Of a stretch of DNA of 64,000 bases, positions 26,060 through 33,819 are shown one piece after another. Source of the DNA: Deinococcus ruber (lineage in GTDB: Bacteria > Deinococcota > Deinococci > Deinococcales > Deinococcaceae); contig NZ_BMQL01000015.1 of NCBI RefSeq assembly GCF_014648095.1, positions 1-64,000 of the forward strand. Reading direction: 5' to 3'. Each line of letters begins with the position of its first letter. The first letter of the stretch is position 1. Below the pieces are notes generated by a model. It searched no databases. It saw only the letters and a program-made list of their open reading frames with translations, and had not been told where the DNA came from. A program made the position numbers and the translations under genes.

Positions 26060-26575
26060 TTGGATGGGGACGTTGCCGTGTATCTGCGTCATCTGCAGGT
26101 CGGCGGGGCGCAGCGGCTACGGGTGGCGCAGCAAGCGCTGCCGGCGCTTGAGCAGCTGATCGAACAAGGGTACGTGCGGCGTTTGCATGGACTCCTTGGC
26201 CCGGTGGTGGCGCTCGGGCCGTTGGGGTTCGCGCTGCTCGGCCTCCCCAACCGTCCCTTGACGCTCAGCAGTGCGACAGATCAGGTCGCACTCAGAGAAG
26301 CGGTGCAGATAGCCCTGGCGCGCGGGTACGTCGTGTTTGAGGTGTCCTCGCGGGCTGTTCGGTTGAAGGACGCCGCGCAGCGAGAGCATCTGTTGTACGT
26401 GCGGGTGTCCAGGGGGCTCCCCAGTCCCGCCACTGTGCGGTTGTTGATCAAGGCGCACGCCTCCACCTTCCGCCGAAGCGGCGGCACCCTGATCTTGTAC
26501 ACCCTGCAGCAAGAAAAATATGCCCGGCAACTCAGCGCCCGGCGAGATCTTCAGGTCTGGGTGGCCGTCCAGTAG
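26060..26575 (+). CDS. Hypothetical winged-helix-like protein
   Basis: About 171 residues; the start is uncertain (TTG 26060 or GTG 26078). The N-terminus (RLRVAQQALPALEQLIEQGYVRRL) looks like a winged helix, and the C-terminal half is alpha/beta and ends TLILYTLQQEKYARQL. This order resembles proteins of the plasmid replication-relaxation group. It converges on and overlaps the minus-strand nuclease-like gene by 25 bp, and both have similar size and plan. Function unknown. Confidence 0.45.
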   Translation: MDGDVAVYLRHLQVGGAQRLRVAQQALPALEQLIEQGYVRRLHGLLGPVVALGPLGFALLGLPNRPLTLSSATDQVALREAVQIALARGYVVFEVSSRAVRLKDAAQREHLLYVRVSRGLPSPATVRLLIKAHASTFRRSGGTLILYTLQQEKYARQLSARRDLQVWVAVQ

Positions 26576-27060
26576 TCGACCGTCAGCACCTGCACCGCTG
26601 GATACATCGCCCGGAGGCGCGCGGCCCGCAGGGCGCTGGTGGTGCCCCAGATCACCGCGTCGTAGTCCTCGAAGGCACGCATTTTCTGCTTCACGACCCG
26701 GTAGCGGTAGCCTGCGTCAAACTCCACGGCGATCACCGCGTTGTCTCGTTTCAGTACCGCATCTGGTCGCGTGGCGGACCCGGTCACCAGGACCGACCAG
26801 TGATCCGCAGGCTGCTGAACCTGGGCGCGCATGGCAGCCAGGCCGGCGTAGTGGGGCAGATCGCTGGGTTTGTTCAGCAGCGTCTGGGCGTCATGCGTCC
26901 GGAAGTGGACTTCTGTCTCCTTCAGACTGCCCGACAACGGCCGGACCGTGAGGATCAGACCGGGAAACTGCGCCCCGTGCAATCCAGCGCGTGACAGCAG
27001 CGCATCGGTGACCACTCGGTCGACCTGCAACCGCTTGAGCACCGCCACATAGGTGGTCAT
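26551..27060 (-). CDS. Replication-relaxation-like protein with possible nuclease fold
   Basis: A 169-residue protein from ATG 27060. The C-terminal half, RPDAVLKRDNAVIAVEFDAG followed by VKQKMRAFEDYDAVIWGT, has the order of a PD-(D/E)xK nuclease core (PD, then ExD instead of ExK, then a Lys-containing helix). The same layout occurs in replication-relaxation/mobilisation proteins of plasmids. It starts 39 bp after the virB10-like stop on the same strand, so both are in one operon. Whether it cuts DNA is open, since the second motif lacks the Lys. Confidence 0.55.
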   Translation of the reverse strand: MTTYVAVLKRLQVDRVVTDALLSRAGLHGAQFPGLILTVRPLSGSLKETEVHFRTHDAQTLLNKPSDLPHYAGLAAMRAQVQQPADHWSVLVTGSATRPDAVLKRDNAVIAVEFDAGYRYRVVKQKMRAFEDYDAVIWGTTSALRAARLRAMYPAVQVLTVDYWTATQT

Positions 27061-27098
27061 CGGTGAACTCGCCGCGCCGGTGTTCCTCGCTGTAACCG

Positions 27099-29144
27099 TC
27101 AGGATCCGCTCCCGGTTGCCTGAAGATCGATGCGCACCTGCACGGGTTCGCCGACCTTCATCTGGCCGAGCTGGACGCTGGTCGCCTTGACGTCCGGCAC
27201 CACGAAGGCGTTGGCGAGGCCGCCGCCCAGCGCCAGCCAAAAGTTCTGCGGCTTCGTGCTTTCAGAGTAGAAGCCCTGGCTGACGGTGGTGGTCTTGGTC
27301 GCCTGGCTCTGGACAAAACCGGTGGCCGCGTTCAGTAGGCTGTTGAGGAAGCTGCGGGCCATGTCTTTGGTGACGGTCTGGGTATGATCGCCAATTCCCT
27401 GTCCATCGGCCGATTCCGCGTAGGCGTTGATGGGGAGCTGCTTGGCACCGACCAGGACAGTGGTGAAGCGCAGGGCGATGCGTCCGGTCTTGTCGTCCAG
27501 GGTGGCCTCGCCGCGCCAGATGCTGCCGTCGTCTCCTTTGGCCCACACGGGATGCGAGACGCCCGCATAGACACCAATCGCGGTGTCAAGGTGCAGCGGG
27601 ATGACCTGACCTGGCGTGTAGGGGTTGGCAGTGCTGGTGAAGCCGCCTGCCTGAGCCGTCTGGGGGGTGGCTGCGTCAGCGGTCGAGCTGGCAGCGGTGT
27701 TCGGTGCAGGCGTTTCTGCAGCAGCCGTGCTTGTGCTGCTCAGGGCGTCGGTGTTTGCAGCTGGGCGGGCACTGGTGACGAGGCCGAAGGGACCGCCCTG
27801 GTCGTTGGTGTCCTGCGCTGCGGTCCTGCTGGATGTTGCGGGTGGTGTGGCGCTGCCGGACGTGACCAGGGCGGTGTTGGAGGCAGTGCTGCTGGACGTG
27901 ACGAGCGCCGTGTTCGCAGGGGTGGAGCGGGCAGCGGTGCTGCTCAGCGCGGTTGGAGCGGTCGGAGGGGTGGAACTGCTGGACATCACCAGGGCGGTGG
28001 GGTGCGGAGCGGCATCGGCCGCGTTGGGCGTGGTGACGAGCGCGGTTTTCGGGACTGTGGGTGTGGCGCTGGTGTGGCTGACCAGTGCGGTCTTCGGTGC
28101 AGGTGTGGGGGACGGCGTTTCAGCGAGTGCGGTGGTGCGGGCGACGGGCGGCGTGGCGGCGGGAAGGGTGACAATGGCCGGCCGAGCAGTGGGCGCGTTC
28201 TGAGACGCATTGGCGTTCGCGGGTGCAGAGGCGACCAGCACCGAGCGGTGAGGGGCTGGTGTTTCGACCGCCACGGGAACCGTACTGGTAAACGCACGCG
28301 TCGGCGCTGCCGGGGTGGTCGCCGCAGGAACGGTGTACACCGGGAGGGGCGTCGCGGCTGGAGGGCGAACATCGGCGGTTCGGCTGGGCGTGCGGGCGGA
28401 GGGCAAGGGAATCACGACATCGTTGGCCGGCGTGGGCTTGGGGGTGATCGGTGCGGGGCTAGGCACCGCGCGAGGCGTCGCGCTCGGCAGCGTGGCCATC
28501 GGCACAGGACTGGGCGCCTGCGCCTGTTGGACGGGCAAGGGACTGGACGGCATGGGGACAGGTGCAGGTGTTGGGCTGGGGGTGATCGGGACGGGCGCCG
28601 GGGTCGACGCTTCCGTCACTGGGACGGGCGTGGGGGTGGGTGCTGGATTCGGAAGCGACACTGTCGATGTCGGCACACTGCTACTCGGTGTGGGCGGCGT
28701 TGGGACGGCGGTTTTGCTTGCTCCCGCTGGAATGGTGGCAGGCGTGCTCGCCGAGGCCGTGGACTGCGCCTTGCCATGTTCCGGTGCAAGCGCGGTAATC
28801 AGCAGGATCACACCGACACCGGCGACACCGCCCAGCATCCAAGTCACGGGCCGAACACGTTTGTCACCGCGAACGCTCTTGCCCTTCGCTTTATCGACCA
28901 GTCCCGCCGTGACCGTCCCGATGGTCAGGCCACCTCCGGGTTTGCTGAATAACTTGCGTGCCTCATCCGCCTGCGTGTCGGACACCGCCTCATCGATGCG
29001 CCGAGCGAGGGTCGGATCCAGCTCGTTGACTCTGGACAGGAACGCGGGGAAGCCGGCATCTTCCGGTGACACCAGCGTGAGGGTGGGATCGAGTTCGGCG
29101 AGGCGACGTTCCAGATCCACACGGAGGTCTTCTTGATAGGGCAT
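27099..29144 (-). CDS. virB10: VirB10/TrbI-like T4SS scaffold protein
   Basis: A 681-residue protein. An N-terminal cytosolic part (1-100), one membrane helix (WMLGGVAGVGVILLITALAP near 102-121), a very long Ala/Pro/Thr-rich periplasmic region (130-480), and a C-terminal beta-rich domain starting GQVIPLHLDTAIGVYAG and ending about residue 675. This is the plan of VirB10, which links inner and outer membrane complexes and passes the ATP signal. The Pro-rich stretch is longer than in Gram-negative homologues, which fits the thick Deinococcus envelope. It faces away from virB2 across a 101-bp region with two back-to-back promoter boxes. Confidence 0.75.
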   Translation of the reverse strand: MPYQEDLRVDLERRLAELDPTLTLVSPEDAGFPAFLSRVNELDPTLARRIDEAVSDTQADEARKLFSKPGGGLTIGTVTAGLVDKAKGKSVRGDKRVRPVTWMLGGVAGVGVILLITALAPEHGKAQSTASASTPATIPAGASKTAVPTPPTPSSSVPTSTVSLPNPAPTPTPVPVTEASTPAPVPITPSPTPAPVPMPSSPLPVQQAQAPSPVPMATLPSATPRAVPSPAPITPKPTPANDVVIPLPSARTPSRTADVRPPAATPLPVYTVPAATTPAAPTRAFTSTVPVAVETPAPHRSVLVASAPANANASQNAPTARPAIVTLPAATPPVARTTALAETPSPTPAPKTALVSHTSATPTVPKTALVTTPNAADAAPHPTALVMSSSSTPPTAPTALSSTAARSTPANTALVTSSSTASNTALVTSGSATPPATSSRTAAQDTNDQGGPFGLVTSARPAANTDALSSTSTAAAETPAPNTAASSTADAATPQTAQAGGFTSTANPYTPGQVIPLHLDTAIGVYAGVSHPVWAKGDDGSIWRGEATLDDKTGRIALRFTTVLVGAKQLPINAYAESADGQGIGDHTQTVTKDMARSFLNSLLNAATGFVQSQATKTTTVSQGFYSESTKPQNFWLALGGGLANAFVVPDVKATSVQLGQMKVGEPVQVRIDLQATGSGS

Positions 29145-29150
29145 GTCGTC

Positions 29151-29173
29151 AGCATTGCCTGTCCTGGGGTGAC
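29151..29173 (-). promoter_or_regulatory. GTCACCCC box and -10 hexamer for virB10
   Basis: On the minus strand: GTCACCCC (29173-29166), 9 nt, AATGCT (29156-29151), 6 nt to ATG 29144. It forms an inverted pair with the virB2 box 30 bp away. Confidence 0.65.
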
Positions 29174-29203
29174 GGCCTGATCACACGCGAAAGGTTGTAA
29201 AAC

Positions 29204-29226
29204 GTCACCCCAACTGCAGGCACTGT
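29204..29226 (+). promoter_or_regulatory. GTCACCCC box and -10 hexamer for virB2
   Basis: GTCACCCC (29204-29211), 9 nt, CACTGT (29221-29226). ATG 29246 follows after 19 nt that include a GGAGG ribosome binding site, so this mRNA has a short leader. Confidence 0.65.
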
Positions 29227-29245
29227 GGTCATCGGAGGCATTCCT

Positions 29246-29695
29246 ATGACCATGATCAACGTTCCAACTGTTCCCTCGGCTCTCGCCCTGCTCCCCGTCA
29301 CGCTGCGTCACCCGGTGCAGCAGGTCGTCGCGGCACTCCGCGCTGCTGAAATCACCACGCCCGGCGACCTGCTGTTCTGGGGCGCCGTTCGTCTTCGCGT
29401 GTGGATGGTTGTGACGCTGGCCGCCCTGCTCAGCTCCGCTTCTGCTCAGAGCGGCAGCCCGACGGAGTTTCAGACCGCGATTGACGGACACGCCAGCACC
29501 TTCTGTAAGTACCTCGACATCCTGCCGAGCAGTAAGTGGGTCACGGTCGGCGCACTGATGTTCTTCCTGGTCGGTGCTGGCCTGATGATCTTCGGCGGAC
29601 GCGGTGGCAACGTCTACCTGTTCCGCGCGATGGGCGCCATCATCATCCTGCCCAGCATCCTGGCGCTCGCCAAGGCCTTTGGCATCGCCTGCTGA
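29246..29695 (+). CDS. virB2: VirB2/TrbC-like pilin subunit
   Basis: A 149-residue protein from ATG 29246 (GGAGG 7 nt upstream). A long N-terminal region ends in a hydrophobic stretch and the cleavage-like site SSASAQS near residue 68. The mature part of about 80 residues has two membrane helices (TVGALMFFLVGAGLMIFGG and AMGAIIILPSILALAKAFG) joined by a short basic Gly-rich loop, the plan of VirB2 pilins. Two cysteines (FCKYL and the C-terminal IAC) could form a disulfide. It is the first gene of the T4SS operon; its stop overlaps virB3. Confidence 0.75.
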   Translation: MTMINVPTVPSALALLPVTLRHPVQQVVAALRAAEITTPGDLLFWGAVRLRVWMVVTLAALLSSASAQSGSPTEFQTAIDGHASTFCKYLDILPSSKWVTVGALMFFLVGAGLMIFGGRGGNVYLFRAMGAIIILPSILALAKAFGIAC

Positions 29696-30018
29696 TGGAC
29701 GAACTGCCGTTCCCCCGCTACAAGAAAGGCGTTCCGAAATCCGGGCTTGACGAGACCGCTCATTTCCTCCTGGCGGTGTGCCTGTCCGCCGTGGTGTTTT
29801 GTCTGCTGAAGATTCTGCTGGGGGACAGCAGCTGGTCGACCATCCTGGGCGGCGTCGCCACCTGGGCCAGCTTCAAGTACGCCGCCATTCCGCTGGTGCG
29901 CTACATCTTCAACCGCCTCCCCCCCAGCTATATCGAACACAGTGTGCAGACGGTGCTGTACCGGGGTGGCCTGGCGGTGCGCCCTGACCCGAACCCGCTC
30001 CCCTTCAAAGTCGATTGA
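29695..30018 (+). CDS. virB3: VirB3-like inner-membrane protein
   Basis: 107 residues. ATG 29695 overlaps the virB2 stop. The N-terminus is hydrophilic (FPRYKKGVPK), followed by a hydrophobic region 23-60 (HFLLAVCLSAVVFCLLKILL and the segment after it) and a cytosolic tail. Size, topology and place between virB2 and virB4 match VirB3, which works with VirB4 in pilus assembly. Confidence 0.7.
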   Translation: MDELPFPRYKKGVPKSGLDETAHFLLAVCLSAVVFCLLKILLGDSSWSTILGGVATWASFKYAAIPLVRYIFNRLPPSYIEHSVQTVLYRGGLAVRPDPNPLPFKVD

Positions 30019-30116
30019 AGTGAATGTCCTGCGCGTTGCGCCCCGTGCCCAGCAGTTGCCCCCGACGGGAAGGCTGCTGGGCATCGTTTCCCTTCCCTGC
30101 ACCCGAGGTGGCACTC

Positions 30117-32702
30117 ATGCCGTATGCCGACATCAATAACGCCCGCAAGGTGGCCCAACAGATGGGCAACCTCACTGAAAATCTCACCTATCAGGGGATG
30201 GAGGACGGTGCCGTCTTTACCCTCGACAACCGGCTGACGTTCGCGGTGTCGCTCCATCTGGTATCCGCTGCGAAAGCCACCGAGGATGTGCTGGTCAGAA
30301 TCCGCGACCGCCTGATGCAGGCCGTCCAGGGGAGTCTGCCGGTGGGGGCCGTGGTGCGCGCGTACCTGGAAACCCACCCCTGTACCCGCACCGCGCTGGA
30401 CGTGCATGCGCCAATTCAGCGAGACGACTCGCCCCTCCAGGGGATGCTCAGCGCGAACCATCAGTTGCTGGAACGGCTCCGCAGCACCCGCTGGATTTCC
30501 GAAACCCAGGCGTACCTCACCATCACCCTCCCCATTCCCGGTCGGGCGAAAGCAACCGCATTTCAGAGCGGGGCGCAGCGGCCGTGGGTGGAGAAAGCCA
30601 AGATGCTCCAGAGCCGCCTGGTGCGGCAATTGACGCTCGGCGGCATGCAGGCTACCCCGATGTCGCAGGAGGAGGTGTGGAACCGCATCATGGACTACTG
30701 GAATCCCAGCATGGTCAGTGCGGAGAAGCCGCCGTACCAAGCGCAGTTTTCTGCCCCAGATCTGGCGGCCGTGCGCCTGCTGCGCCGACTGAAGAACAAC
30801 GCCAAAGCAACCCGTCCGCACGTGCCCAGCATGCGCGCTCAGGTGGCGTGCAGTGACATCGATCTGGATTACGACAACTGCTTCATGGTGGGCCATACCC
30901 GTGTGGGCATCGTGAGTTTTCTCAGTCCGACCGGCACCACGCGCTTCAATGCCAGTCACGAGATCGTGCAGGCGCTGGGCGGCACCCACAGTACGTTCAT
31001 GGTGGAGTACGTCGTGGTGGACGTCGCCAAGGTGCGGGCCGACGTGAATGACTCGCTCGATAAGCAGGAGACCGCGGCCAGCGATCCGACGATGAAGGTG
31101 GGCCGTGAAGTGCACACCCGTGTGGCGGACGGGATGGAGCTGGTGCAGCAGCTGGAGATGGGGCAGGTGCTCACCCAGATGAGCATGCACGCGATCATCT
31201 ACGCGCGCGAGCAGGACGAGCTGGATAGCCGCCGCGAACGCGTGTTAGCGGCCTTCAGCAGTGTGGGCGGCTGTATGCCGCGCATCGCCACGAGTGCGAA
31301 TGCCGTGGTGCTGTTCCTGGAAAACGCGCCCTTCTCAGGCAAGCAGAGCAGCTACCAGGTGGGCGCGTATTACCAGAATGCGGCCGATTGCATTCCGAAG
31401 ATCGGCCCATGGGCGGGCAGTCCTGGGGGCGTGTTGCCGCTGCGGGGCCGCAACGGGAACGTCTTCAGCTTCACCCCACTGGGCATGAAGAACGCGGGCG
31501 TGGTGGTCGCCGGGAGTTCCGGTGGCGGCAAGAGCGTGTTCATTTCTCAGCTGGCTGCCGGGCTGATCCATGCTCACGACGCGTCGCTGACGGTTCTCGA
31601 TCCGAAGCGTGACTATGTCGCGCTGTTCATGCTGCTCGGGGCGATGGATGCGGTGGTTAGCATTGCACCACACGCGCGCCTGCCGAACGGCGAACGGGTG
31701 TGCCTCAACCCGTTTGATCTGCCGCCGGATGAGTGGCAGCCGAGTGGCGACAAGTACGAGTTTTTGATGGAACTGATGCGGGCGTTGAATATCAACGATC
31801 TCTCGAGTGCCCGGGTCTCGGTGCTGAACCAGGCCATCAAGAATTTCTATCAGCGCTTCTCTCGCCGAAAAGTTGTGGATGGGCAGGAGGTCGATGCCTA
31901 CGCTGGCGAAGGAACACTGACGGATTTCGCGGATCTCATTTCCCGCCTGAATACCGTGGCAGACCGGAGTGTGCAGAGTGACGTGCGCCTGCGAGAAGCG
32001 GTGAGCGACATCGCCAACGAGTTGCGTTCCTATTGTGGCCGCACGCCCCTGGGGACGCTGCTGGACGGTCAGACGACCATCAACATCCGCTCGCGGTATC
32101 TGTACCTGGACATCAAAGGCATGCTGGAAAACCCCGGTTCACTGCTGGCGAAGGTCGGCATGCTGATCACCAAGGAGCTGACCTGGACGCGCAGCATGGC
32201 CCTGTCCGGCTACAAGGTCATCGTGCAGGAGGAAGCGGGCGTGGCGCTGGAAGTGCCTGGCCTGGTCGCACAGACCACCCGGATGTTCAAGACCGGGCGC
32301 TCGCTGGGTGTGATCCCGATTCTGTCTTTCCAGGACGTGTCGGACGCCCTGGCATACAAGGGGATCGTTAACAACGCCAACAACCGTGTGCTGCTGGCGA
32401 GCAACGCCAGTGAGCGTTCGCAGTTGGCGGACGTCTTCGGGCTCAACGACAGCATGCGCCGACTGTACGCGTCACTGGACGGCAGTGATGATCGTTTCCG
32501 CGAAGCGCTGATTCTGCAGGGGAATGGGGATCAGCTCAACGGGGATGTGGGGCAACTGTGGTTGTCGCGCGAAGCGTACTGGCTGTCGACGAGTACCAAG
32601 GAAGAGGCGGACTTGCGGGCGCAGGTGGCACTGGATCTCTTCGACGGGGACGAAGCGCGGGCGGCGATGCATCTGGCACGGGAGGAACGACATGCAGCGT
32701 AA
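30117..32702 (+). CDS. virB4: VirB4/TraC-family T4SS ATPase
   Basis: An 861-residue ATPase. The P-loop GSSGGGKS is at residues 466-473 and the Walker B region, KVIVQEEAG, at about 700. The N-terminal 400 residues form the VirB4 assembly domain; the C-terminal half is the RecA-like motor (LTVLDPKRDYVALF, then TRMFKTGRSLGVIPILSFQD). VirB4 energises pilus biogenesis and substrate transfer from the inner side of the membrane. I chose ATG 30117 because the 93 bp before it read as untranslated. The stop overlaps the next gene by 11 bp. Confidence 0.9.
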   Translation: MPYADINNARKVAQQMGNLTENLTYQGMEDGAVFTLDNRLTFAVSLHLVSAAKATEDVLVRIRDRLMQAVQGSLPVGAVVRAYLETHPCTRTALDVHAPIQRDDSPLQGMLSANHQLLERLRSTRWISETQAYLTITLPIPGRAKATAFQSGAQRPWVEKAKMLQSRLVRQLTLGGMQATPMSQEEVWNRIMDYWNPSMVSAEKPPYQAQFSAPDLAAVRLLRRLKNNAKATRPHVPSMRAQVACSDIDLDYDNCFMVGHTRVGIVSFLSPTGTTRFNASHEIVQALGGTHSTFMVEYVVVDVAKVRADVNDSLDKQETAASDPTMKVGREVHTRVADGMELVQQLEMGQVLTQMSMHAIIYAREQDELDSRRERVLAAFSSVGGCMPRIATSANAVVLFLENAPFSGKQSSYQVGAYYQNAADCIPKIGPWAGSPGGVLPLRGRNGNVFSFTPLGMKNAGVVVAGSSGGGKSVFISQLAAGLIHAHDASLTVLDPKRDYVALFMLLGAMDAVVSIAPHARLPNGERVCLNPFDLPPDEWQPSGDKYEFLMELMRALNINDLSSARVSVLNQAIKNFYQRFSRRKVVDGQEVDAYAGEGTLTDFADLISRLNTVADRSVQSDVRLREAVSDIANELRSYCGRTPLGTLLDGQTTINIRSRYLYLDIKGMLENPGSLLAKVGMLITKELTWTRSMALSGYKVIVQEEAGVALEVPGLVAQTTRMFKTGRSLGVIPILSFQDVSDALAYKGIVNNANNRVLLASNASERSQLADVFGLNDSMRRLYASLDGSDDRFREALILQGNGDQLNGDVGQLWLSREAYWLSTSTKEEADLRAQVALDLFDGDEARAAMHLAREERHAA

Positions 32703-33819
32703 GGGCAGCGCAACGAGGTTCGCGGTGGCGGTGGTGCTGACCACGTGGCTGAGTGTGAGCCTGGCAGATCCCACCCCGATTGGGGTCGGAACCGGGGCGT
32801 CGGTGACGGACAGCGACCCGCTGACCGGCGCGATGGGGGCATTGGATCAAGCGACGAATACGTTTTCGGATATCGACAGCACCATCAGCATGCTGAGCAG
32901 CGCGATTGACATGTTGTCGGGCATTCCGGTGATCGGGCAGATCGCGATGATGATCAAGCCCGTGCTCAACACCTATCTAGATTTCAAGACGACGGCACAG
33001 CCACTGTTTGACGCGATGACGACTGGGCGGCAATACCTGCAGCGAGCCATCGACACCAAGAACTCCATCCAGCATCTGTTTGCCAGCAGCAGTTTCAGTG
33101 ACGGCGTGAACACCATCAACAACCTGGTGAATCAGATGGGTGGGTTGGTGAACCTGCCTACGTCGGCGCGGACCATTGACCCGAACGATCCAGCGACCAG
33201 CATGCAACCGGTGCTGGCCGCGGCGGACGCCCGAATTGCGGAGGTGCAGCAGGGGAAGAATGCGGCCAAGGCAGCTGGGGATACCACCACCTACCGCTAT
33301 CTGGCGCAGAAGGAGACGGAGCTGCGTCGCCTGCGCGGGCAGCTGAATCTGGCCGGGCAGTCCGCAGCGACCGAAGCGAGCAGTAAAAAGCTCGTCACCT
33401 CAGCGGCGACGAATGCGGCCAAGACCGCGACGGACACCACCGAATTCGCTTCTACGCTCCAGGCGACCAAGAGTGCCGAAGGGGCGATCAAAGCGCTGGG
33501 GACGGTGGCGTTGGAGACCATGAACGCGCAGTCGGCTGGCTTCTCGACCCTCAGTCAGCAGCTCGCACTGATCAGCAAACAGCAGACGATTACCAACGAG
33601 CAAGGCGACCAGCTGCTGCAGCACTTTCAGGCGCAGCAGAGTGAGCAGAATGCGCAGTCGCGCATGGCGCTCACCCAGGCAGCCGACAAGCGGTTGCAGG
33701 ACTACACGTCCATGCTCAACCGGGTGAACACGCTGACCGATGGCATCGGTCAGACGATGAAGCCCGATCCTGCTCGCCGGTCGAATGTGCGGAGCTTGAT
33801 GGACGGAGCGGTGCCGTGA
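32692..33819 (+). CDS. virB5: VirB5/TrbJ-like secreted helical protein
   Basis: A 375-residue protein with a signal peptide (MQRKGSATRFAVAVVLTTWL, cleavage near SLA-D at 26). The mature chain is helical and rich in Ala, Gln, Thr and Ser with coiled-coil stretches (ADKRLQDYTSMLNRVNTLTD). Secreted helical proteins between VirB4 and VirB6 are typically VirB5/TrbJ, minor pilus-tip subunits. GGAGG lies 6 nt before ATG 32692, which overlaps virB4. The assignment rests on position and plan, not on a specific motif. Confidence 0.6.
   Translation: MQRKGSATRFAVAVVLTTWLSVSLADPTPIGVGTGASVTDSDPLTGAMGALDQATNTFSDIDSTISMLSSAIDMLSGIPVIGQIAMMIKPVLNTYLDFKTTAQPLFDAMTTGRQYLQRAIDTKNSIQHLFASSSFSDGVNTINNLVNQMGGLVNLPTSARTIDPNDPATSMQPVLAAADARIAEVQQGKNAAKAAGDTTTYRYLAQKETELRRLRGQLNLAGQSAATEASSKKLVTSAATNAAKTATDTTEFASTLQATKSAEGAIKALGTVALETMNAQSAGFSTLSQQLALISKQQTITNEQGDQLLQHFQAQQSEQNAQSRMALTQAADKRLQDYTSMLNRVNTLTDGIGQTMKPDPARRSNVRSLMDGAVP

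Noticed and set aside
27384..29136. Long open frames on the plus strand opposite virB10
   Set aside because: They are Gly/Arg-rich and mirror the Ala/Pro-rich codons of the virB10 linker; no ribosome sites or protein-like features.
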